Position numbers and translations under genes: made by a program
Shown here: in pieces, positions 6,583-10,962 of the stretch
Layout of the letters: every line of letters starts with the position of its first letter
Position numbering within the stretch: position 1 is the stretch's first letter
Assembly: GCA_031273735.1 (NCBI GenBank)
Contig: JAISRI010000182.1
Location: forward strand, 1 to 10,962
DNA from: Helicobacteraceae bacterium
GTDB taxonomy: Bacteria > Campylobacterota > Campylobacteria > Campylobacterales > SZUA-545
Length of the DNA: 10,962 bases
Reading direction: 5' to 3'
Notes under the pieces: model-generated
Told to the model about the DNA's origin: nothing
Seen by the model: the letters and a program-made list of their open reading frames with translations, nothing else
Database searches by the model: none

Positions 6583-7788
6583 CTATTTTTTAAGCGTTTC
6601 AAACCAACCGCTACGATCGATCTGCTCCCAGGGGTAATCCGCGTTTCCAACCTGCCCTCTAGCCGCCGCGTCCGCGTAAAGAAAGCTATCTTTGCTCGGC
6701 TTATCTAAATTAAAGGCGCGGGTAATCCAGTTTGGCGTGAGCGCGAAACGTTCGGCTACTTTAGCGCTTAACTCTTCGTCTTTGATCCCGTCGATTGCGG
6801 TAAATTGCGTATCGACGCTGACGGACACGGGTTTTGCCACGCCAATCGCGTAGCCTATTTGAACTAGCGCTTTTTTGGATATGCCCGCCGCGACGATATT
6901 TTTGGCGATCCAACGCGCCGCGTAAAGCCCGCTTCGATCGACTTTCGTATAATCTTTAGAGCTTTGCGCCCCGCCGCCGATCGGCGCGTAGCCGCCAAAA
7001 CTATCGACGATCAGTTTGCGTCCCGTCAGTCCAGAATCGTAAAGCGGACCGTGGTTGACGTAGCGTCCCGTCGGGTTGATATGGATAATCGTATCGTTTG
7101 GATCGTAAAGCTCTTTGGGCAGAGCGGGGCAAGAGTCGATCAAGCCTTTGATCAGTTTGCGCACTTCGTCGATATGTAACTTTTCTTCGCTGGGCGCGGA
7201 TACGACGATCGTATGTATCTTTTGCGGCTTTGCGGCGATAAAGTTATCCTTAGAGCCGTAATCGATCGTTACCTGCGTTTTAATATCGATTCCAAGTTTA
7301 TCGCTATGCTTAAGCGCGTAGCGATAAACATAGTCGCATAAACCGCGCGCGAAGCTAATCGCCGCAGGCATATACTCCGCCGCTTCAACGCTGGCAAAAC
7401 CAAACATAATCCCCTGATCTCCCGCGCCTACTTCGCCGCTAGTCTGATCGACTCCTTGAGATATATCTGGCGATTGTTTATTAACGTAAACCTCGACGTT
7501 TAGATCGTCGGAGTGCAAAGTCTGATCGCGCTTGAATCCGCTCTTGCCGTTATAACCGATATGTTCTATCGCCGCTTTTGCGATCCGTTTATAGTCGTCT
7601 GTAGTAATATCTGCGGAGGTTTTAACCTCGCCGCCGATTATGAGATTCTTGCCCGCGATAAAAACTTCGGTGGCGACCCTAGAAGCGCTATCGCGTTGTA
7701 AAAGGTAATCGACAATACTGTCGGCGACAATATCGGCGCATTTATCGGGGTGTCCCGGACTAACCGCTTCGGAGGTGAAAAGATACAT
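6583..7788 (-). CDS. metK: S-adenosylmethionine synthetase
   Basis: MetK joins ATP and methionine to make S-adenosylmethionine in the cytoplasm. The 401-residue protein is complete. It begins with SEAVSPGHPDKCADIVAD (His13, Asp15), has signature 1 GAGDQGIMFG (121-130), then HINPTGRYV (236-244) and LTGRKLIVDSFGG (254-266). Signature 2 is GGGAQSSKDYTKVDRSG (271-287) in place of the usual GGGAFSGKDPTKVDRS; the lysines (278, 282) and Arg285 are kept. I recall this variant from Campylobacter MetK, so I read it as a lineage type, not a defect. The ATG at 7788 directly follows the luxS stop with no spacer (TAGATG), and AAGG at the end of luxS serves as ribosome site. Pairing with luxS puts SAM synthesis and recycling in one unit. 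Confidence 0.98.
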   Translation of the reverse strand: MYLFTSEAVSPGHPDKCADIVADSIVDYLLQRDSASRVATEVFIAGKNLIIGGEVKTSADITTDDYKRIAKAAIEHIGYNGKSGFKRDQTLHSDDLNVEVYVNKQSPDISQGVDQTSGEVGAGDQGIMFGFASVEAAEYMPAAISFARGLCDYVYRYALKHSDKLGIDIKTQVTIDYGSKDNFIAAKPQKIHTIVVSAPSEEKLHIDEVRKLIKGLIDSCPALPKELYDPNDTIIHINPTGRYVNHGPLYDSGLTGRKLIVDSFGGYAPIGGGAQSSKDYTKVDRSGLYAARWIAKNIVAAGISKKALVQIGYAIGVAKPVSVSVDTQFTAIDGIKDEELSAKVAERFALTPNWITRAFNLDKPSKDSFLYADAAARGQVGNADYPWEQIDRSGWFETLKK

Positions 7789-8355
7789 CTACTTGCCTTT
7801 CTTTGGTTTTGGAAAACTTTTTTTAACGGGCGCTTTTTTAACGCTTTTAATAGGAGCTTTTTTGCTCTCTTTAAGATCGAGTTTGATCGATTCGTTATCC
7901 ATAATGCCTATCCCTCTTTCGAGGACTTTTGAGGCGACCTTTTTAGCGCCCTTTAACGAGTGCGCCTGATACGCGCCGCACTGGTATTTGTTAAGCTCTG
8001 GAATATCCTCTTTCGACTCGACTTTTAATATGTCGATCATACTCTTTTCCCACGCTTCGACTATTAAGCTCTCTTTTGGCTCGCCGATAACGCTCATATA
8101 AAAGCCCGTTCGACAACCCATAGGCGAAATATCTATCGCCTCTACGCTAGGCAAATGTTCGCGTATAAAGCCCGCGAAAAGGTGCTCTAAAGTGTGAATC
8201 GCTTTTGAGCCGATTCTCTCTTTGTTGGGCGCGCAAAAACGCAGATCAAAAACCGTAATCGTATCGCCTTTAGGCGTGGTTAGCGTCTTGGCTTTTCTAA
8301 CCGCAGGCGCCGTCATTTTTGTGTGATCGACGCGAAAACTATCTAGCAAAGGCAT
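7789..8355 (-). CDS. luxS: S-ribosylhomocysteine lyase with Lys/Pro-rich C-terminal tail
   Basis: LuxS cleaves S-ribosylhomocysteine to homocysteine and the AI-2 precursor DPD. The metal site is intact and falls on the standard numbering: His54 and His58 in HTLEH and Cys126 in YQCGAY. The catalytic cysteine is Cys81 in MGCRTGFYMS, and Glu57 is present. I start it at the ATG at 8355, preceded at 5 bases by a perfect AAGGAG (8361-8366). The open frame continues 43 codons further upstream, but that stretch is not LuxS-like and overlaps the promoter and leader. The protein has 188 residues, against about 155-170 for the family. The excess is a tail from about residue 162 with a repeated KKAP(I/V)K unit ending PKPKKGK. 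The tail reaches the stop that abuts metK. Confidence 0.97.
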   Translation of the reverse strand: MPLLDSFRVDHTKMTAPAVRKAKTLTTPKGDTITVFDLRFCAPNKERIGSKAIHTLEHLFAGFIREHLPSVEAIDISPMGCRTGFYMSVIGEPKESLIVEAWEKSMIDILKVESKEDIPELNKYQCGAYQAHSLKGAKKVASKVLERGIGIMDNESIKLDLKESKKAPIKSVKKAPVKKSFPKPKKGK

Positions 8356-8360
8356 CGTTT

Positions 8361-8366
8361 CTCCTT
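8361..8366 (-). promoter_or_regulatory. Ribosome binding site that fixes the luxS start
   Basis: AAGGAG on the minus strand, 5 bases before the ATG at 8355. It is the strongest Shine-Dalgarno in the window and favours the 188-residue LuxS over the 231-residue open frame that begins at 8484. Confidence 0.85.
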
Positions 8367-8415
8367 TATGATGTTGAGAAAATCTCGTGATTTTACTTAC
8401 TTTATGCTTTAAGAA

Positions 8416-8437
8416 CGTTACGCTAATCGCGCTAACG
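8416..8437 (-). other. Small stem-loop in the predicted luxS leader
   Basis: On the minus strand CGTTAGC and GC(G)TAACG pair over 7 bp with one bulged G and a 7-base loop. It lies in the predicted 126-base leader between the -10 box at 8488-8493 and the luxS start. It does not match any riboswitch I recognise, and the region may be plain spacer. Confidence 0.25.
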
Positions 8438-8465
8438 CGACGGTTACGCGGTAAACAAGCGCCGT

Positions 8466-8502
8466 AAAAACCTTCGTCCGTCAATAAATTATAGAAGGTT
8501 TT
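8466..8502 (-). terminator. Intrinsic terminator after the argB-cutA-oxygenase group
   Basis: Directly after the oxygenase TGA, the minus strand reads AAAACCTTC (8502-8494), an 18-base loop, then GAAGGTTTTT (8475-8466). That is a 9-bp perfect stem running into a T-tract. The stem is short in G-C pairs (3) and the loop is long, so termination may be partial. The loop holds the luxS -10 box. Confidence 0.55.
8488..8493 (-). promoter_or_regulatory. Candidate -10 box (TATAAT) for luxS-metK
   Basis: TATAAT on the minus strand, inside the loop of the upstream terminator. A start near 8481 would give a leader of about 126 bases before the luxS ATG. No -35 is obvious. It is the only exact TATAAT in the spacer. 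Confidence 0.45.
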
Positions 8503-8503
8503 A

Positions 8504-9190
8504 TCATAAGGCGTTATGCCACTGCGCGATCGTCAAACGATAGCCCTTCAAAACGGGCTTGACGGAGTGCGCAAAGATTGGGTTTGACGGAAACGCGACC
8601 GCCAATCCGACTTTGGGTTTTAAGCGGCAAATCGCGCCCGCCTCGTCAAAAATATAGTCAAAAACAAGCTCTCCGCCGTCAAAATCGTCGTTCAGAAAAA
8701 GCAGCGTCGTAATTACTCGATTTGGCTTGACCAGCTTCCACGCTACTATTTCGCCGTTTTCGTCGAGCGTTTTCGAGCAGTTATCCGCGTGCGAGTCGTA
8801 AAAATCTCCGATCTTATATCCCAAAATCTGCGGTCGCGAAGCCTCCAAAAGCGCCTTGCCAAAAAAGCGCTCGAGCGCCGTTTTTTGCCGCGTTAGAGCT
8901 TGATCGTAAATCTCCAAACTCGCCGCGCTAATCGTTCGCCAATCGGTACTTCTATGCGCCGTATCGACGCGGGAAGCGGCGCTTGGACTGATAACCATAG
9001 CCGCTTCTTTTGGCGGCGCGCTCAGAACGTCCGCGATGATCGCCTTGCATTGATCGACGCTTAAAAAATCGTCGATCAACAAAAAAGGCAGATCGCTAAA
9101 GGCGTTTCCAAAATACTCGCAAGCTTTTGGAACTTTGTTTTCTAGCTCTTTCGTTTCGTAAAATAGAAGATTGGATATTTGCTTTAGCAA
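8504..9190 (-). CDS. 2-oxoglutarate/Fe(II)-dependent oxygenase, prolyl-4-hydroxylase-like
   Basis: A 228-residue enzyme of the 2OG-Fe(II) oxygenase superfamily. The iron triad appears as His134 and Asp136 (DSHAD) and His208 (FAHSV), with Arg218 (GYRLTIAQW) placed to bind the 2-oxoglutarate carboxylate. Core strand residues TTLLFLNDDFDGGELVF (161-177) and the FPSNPIFAHSVKPV segment are typical of the P4H-like branch. About 110 N-terminal residues precede the core and include FLLIDDFLS (36-44), a common start of this fold. Substrates in the branch range from proline in proteins to small molecules, and none can be named here. The start is TTG at 9190, inside the end of cutA (7-base overlap), with AAGGA about 10 bases upstream. 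No ATG lies near, so TTG is probable. A hairpin terminator follows the stop. Confidence 0.88.
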   Translation of the reverse strand: MLKQISNLLFYETKELENKVPKACEYFGNAFSDLPFLLIDDFLSVDQCKAIIADVLSAPPKEAAMVISPSAASRVDTAHRSTDWRTISAASLEIYDQALTRQKTALERFFGKALLEASRPQILGYKIGDFYDSHADNCSKTLDENGEIVAWKLVKPNRVITTLLFLNDDFDGGELVFDYIFDEAGAICRLKPKVGLAVAFPSNPIFAHSVKPVLKGYRLTIAQWHNAL

Positions 9191-9495
9191 CCTAAACTAT
9201 CCTTAATCCACGCGCCGTATTTTGCGCTTGCTCCGCACTCTATAAAGATCAGCTCGGGCGTTTCGTATGGGTGCGCCTCTTTGAAAAACTCTTCGATCGC
9301 TGGTATCTTTTCGGCGGTCGTTTTGACGATCAAAAGCCGCTCTTTAGCGCTTTCGATCGCGCCTTTCCACCAATAGAGGCTTTCGATATTTGGCGCGATC
9401 GATACGCACGCGGCAAGGCGATTTTCCACCAATGATCGCGCAAGCGCTTTCGCCGCTTTTTCGTCGTCGATTGTCGTCATAGCAACGATCGTCAT
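9184..9495 (-). CDS. cutA: CutA1 divalent-cation tolerance family protein
   Basis: A 103-residue CutA1 protein, the normal size for this trimeric ferredoxin-like fold. Diagnostic motifs are ENRLAACVSIAP (24-35, Cys30), SLYWWKGAIE (39-48), ERLLIVKT (52-59), HPYETPE (75-81) and YGAWI (93-97). It was first linked to copper tolerance in E. coli, but its exact role remains unclear. No signal peptide is seen, so it should be cytoplasmic. The ATG at 9495 overlaps the argB stop by four bases (ATGA), and its own end overlaps the oxygenase start by seven. The C-terminal Cys103 is not part of the family core. Translation is probably coupled to argB. Confidence 0.96.
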   Translation of the reverse strand: MTIVAMTTIDDEKAAKALARSLVENRLAACVSIAPNIESLYWWKGAIESAKERLLIVKTTAEKIPAIEEFFKEAHPYETPELIFIECGASAKYGAWIKDSLGC

Positions 9496-10337
9496 CGCAC
9501 AATCTCCGTGCCTACGCCCTGACTTGTGAAAATCTCCAATAACAAAGCGTGTTCGACGCGCCCGTCCAAGATATGCGCCTTATCTACGCCGTTTGAAAGC
9601 GCCTCCAAAGCCGAATCGACCTTTGGGATCATACCGCCCGCGATCGTGCCGTCGGCTTTTAGCCGCTCAACGTCGGCGCGGCTAAGCGATCTAAGCAGAT
9701 TTTTATCTTTATCCAAAACGCCCGTCGTATCGGTCATAAAGATCGTTTTTTTCGCCCTGATCGCGCCCGCGATCGCGCTTGCCATCGCGTCGGCATTTAC
9801 GTTAAATCCAGGGTGAGTAGGCTCGCTCGATCCCGCGATCGGAGCGACGACGGGAACGAAACGATCGGCTATTAGTTTTAAGAGCAGATCGGGATTTACC
9901 TCTCGCGGATCGCCCGTATAGCCTAGACCTTCGATCGCTACGGCTTTCACAAAGCCGCCGTCCTTGCCGTTAATGCCGATCGCCTTCGCTCCGTGATCGT
10001 TTAATAGGCTTACAATCTCGGTGTTGATCTCGCCGCACAAGACCATCTGCGCGATCCTAAGCGAATCTTTATCGCTTACGCGAAGTCCGTTTACAAACTC
10101 CGCTTTCACGCCTAGTTGATTGGATAGCTCCGTGATCGACTTGCCGCCGCCATGCACGATAACGATCTTCATACCGACCAAACTTAAAAGCGCTATATCC
10201 TGCGCGAACTTATCTTTTAGCGCGGGGTCGATCTGCGCCGCGCCGCCGTATTTAATCACGAACGTTTCGCCGTAGAACTTGCGAATATATGGCAAAGCGT
10301 CTAACAGCGTGTGGACGACTTGAGGCTTAGTTTGCAT
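9492..10337 (-). CDS. argB: Acetylglutamate kinase
   Basis: ArgB phosphorylates N-acetylglutamate, the second step of arginine synthesis. The 281-residue protein is complete: FVIKYGG (26-32, Lys29), VIVHGGGKSI (59-68), NGLRVS (83-88), GINGKDGGF (121-129), NVNADAMASAIAG (179-191), MTDTTGVLD (201-209), GGMIPKVDSAL (234-244) and HILDGRVEHALLLEIF near the end. The N-terminal helix before the kinase core (residues 7-24) is the kind found in arginine-sensitive enzymes such as those of Pseudomonas and Thermotoga, so feedback inhibition by arginine is likely; that is inference. The ATG at 10337 has AAGGAT 7-12 bases upstream, overlapping the cytochrome stop. No arginine operator was recognised. Confidence 0.98.
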   Translation of the reverse strand: MQTKPQVVHTLLDALPYIRKFYGETFVIKYGGAAQIDPALKDKFAQDIALLSLVGMKIVIVHGGGKSITELSNQLGVKAEFVNGLRVSDKDSLRIAQMVLCGEINTEIVSLLNDHGAKAIGINGKDGGFVKAVAIEGLGYTGDPREVNPDLLLKLIADRFVPVVAPIAGSSEPTHPGFNVNADAMASAIAGAIRAKKTIFMTDTTGVLDKDKNLLRSLSRADVERLKADGTIAGGMIPKVDSALEALSNGVDKAHILDGRVEHALLLEIFTSQGVGTEIVR

Positions 10338-10346
10338 TTATAATCC

Positions 10347-10715
10347 TTATTTTGGCGGTTTCATCGCTCGGTTCAAAGAATCCTTAAATATTTCGTCGGG
10401 AATGTCGAGCTTAAAAAACTTGCCCGTAATGTCGCCCTCAGAAGCCGAGATATGGCAGCTCTTACAATCGCCCAGCGTTCTATGCTCCGCGACGCTTTTA
10501 TCAAACGAGTTTTCGGAGTGGCACGCAAAGCAGTTGCCGCCGCATTCGGCGTTGGGAGAGTCGATCTGTTGGTGGCACGAAATACAGGTAAGCAAAACGT
10601 TATGATCGCGATCCTTGCCAAGCGCGCCGTCCAGCGAGGCGTGGCAACTAACACAATCGCCGCTACAAGCAAAGGCGATCGCGGCAAATATAACAAACAG
10701 GCAAAATCTTTTCAT
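10347..10715 (-). CDS. Small periplasmic tetraheme c-type cytochrome
   Basis: A 122-residue exported cytochrome. The signal peptide MKRFCLFVIFAAIAFA is followed by four CxxCH heme sites at Cys21-His25 (CVSCH), Cys44-His48 (CISCH), Cys62-His66 (CFACH) and Cys84-His88 (CKSCH). His38 and His78 are the only other histidines, so at most two hemes can gain a second His ligand from within the chain. Cys17 right after the signal could be a lipid site, but AFAC is a weak lipobox. The protein ends in a 34-residue heme-free tail. It resembles small multiheme carriers that pass electrons in the periplasm; the partner is unknown. Only nine bases separate it from argB, an unexpected neighbour. The ATG at 10715 has no Shine-Dalgarno, and an in-frame stop upstream rules out a longer form. 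Confidence 0.92.
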   Translation of the reverse strand: MKRFCLFVIFAAIAFACSGDCVSCHASLDGALGKDRDHNVLLTCISCHQQIDSPNAECGGNCFACHSENSFDKSVAEHRTLGDCKSCHISASEGDITGKFFKLDIPDEIFKDSLNRAMKPPK

Positions 10716-10724
10716 AAGTCGCGT

Positions 10725-10730
10725 ATTATA
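10725..10730 (-). promoter_or_regulatory. Candidate -10 box (TATAAT) just before the cytochrome ATG
   Basis: TATAAT on the minus strand lies 9 bases before the cytochrome ATG (10715), predicting a transcript start about 2-3 bases before it. With no Shine-Dalgarno between them, the mRNA would be nearly leaderless. It would also drive argB, cutA and the oxygenase. Confidence 0.45.
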
Positions 10731-10818
10731 TCAACACGCGCCCCCAAACGCGCCTTATTTCCTCCGCGTCCGCCTTTATTCCATTGAATGACGGGGAAGG
10801 GACGGGCGTTGGAGTTGA

Positions 10819-10962
10819 TCATTTGGTTTTATTTTGATCGAGACGATCGAGTTGGGTTAGGGCTTTTTTTGCCTCTTCTTTTGCCGTTCCAACGCCGCTA
10901 TCAGCAACGATCTTTTGAAACACGGATCGGGCTTTAACTAAATCTTTTTCAACTCCTAAGCC
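10819..10962 (-). CDS. C-terminal end of a Sel1-repeat protein (cut by the window edge)
   Basis: The minus strand is open from the right edge to a TGA at 10821-10819, giving the last 47 residues of a protein whose start lies outside the window. The visible start, GLGVEKDLVKARSVFQKIVA, matches the Sel1-like repeat pattern (G.GV.KD..KA...). A charged tail ending in QNKTK follows. Sel1-repeat proteins are helical scaffolds, often secreted in this phylum (the Helicobacter cysteine-rich proteins are one branch), but no cysteines or signal can be judged from this fragment. The stop lies 103 bases before the cytochrome ATG, and no terminator is evident between them. Confidence 0.75.
   Translation of the reverse strand, partial: GLGVEKDLVKARSVFQKIVADSGVGTAKEEAKKALTQLDRLDQNKTK

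Noticed and set aside
8356..8481. A SAM or SAH riboswitch in the luxS-metK leader
   Set aside because: The leader is long enough, but apart from one small bulged stem I find no conserved core of any SAM or SAH riboswitch class.
8356..8484. N-terminal 43-codon extension of LuxS
   Set aside because: It is not LuxS-like, overlaps the predicted leader and lies upstream of a perfect AAGGAG and ATG. The known metal ligands fall on standard numbering only with the shorter form.
9526..9816. 96-codon plus-strand frame opposite argB
   Set aside because: It is a Ser/Ala-rich shadow of a conserved gene on the other strand.
10452..10787. 111-codon plus-strand frame opposite the cytochrome
   Set aside because: It is antisense to a clear four-heme cytochrome, rich in Ala, Arg and Lys as expected from shadow frames, with no ribosome site.

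Overview
This window looks like part of a chromosome from a member of the Campylobacterota (the former Epsilonproteobacteria). The best evidence is the MetK, which is of the Campylobacter type, and the UmuC-like Y-family polymerase with an extra block in its fingers region. The run trmN6-like / ykgJ-like / TPR exported protein / trpC also matches an order I remember from Campylobacter genomes; I could not check this. By eye the G+C content is in the mid-40s percent, and the DNA is unusually rich in CGATCG and GCGATCGC words. I cannot name a genus.

Layout. The first 242 bases hold no gene I can defend. They contain a strong inverted repeat (23-57), a REP-like palindrome (107-143) and a TATAAT box (196-201). 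Two plus-strand genes follow, a 53-residue ORF (243-404) and an alpha/beta hydrolase (404-1138) that overlap at TAATG. Everything from 1135 to the right edge is on the minus strand, and the hydrolase and polymerase stop codons overlap tail to tail.

On the minus strand, read right to left, there are three tight groups. (1) The tail of a Sel1-repeat protein, cut by the window edge, then a tetraheme cytochrome c, argB, cutA and a 2OG-Fe(II) oxygenase; the last three overlap by a few bases, and a hairpin terminator ends the group. (2) luxS and metK, with stop and start codons directly adjacent. (3) After a 153-base spacer with a 14-bp inverted repeat, a trmN6-like methyltransferase, a YkgJ-family cysteine-cluster protein, a TPR exported protein, trpC, a membrane-anchored protein of unknown function and a Y-family DNA polymerase. 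Most joints in this group are 1-13 base overlaps, so translational coupling is likely.

How the genes work together. MetK makes S-adenosylmethionine and LuxS recycles the thioether left after methyl transfer, so group 2 is a methyl-cycle pair. TrpC and ArgB belong to tryptophan and arginine synthesis but sit inside mixed operons. Several starts needed correction: luxS, the TPR gene, the trpC-linked membrane protein and the polymerase all have a better internal start than the longest open frame gives. The window is mostly core metabolism. I see no mobile element, CRISPR array, RNA gene or defence system. The less ordinary points are the GCGATCGC enrichment, the lysine-rich tail on LuxS, two genes that may be leaderless, and the two unknown proteins.
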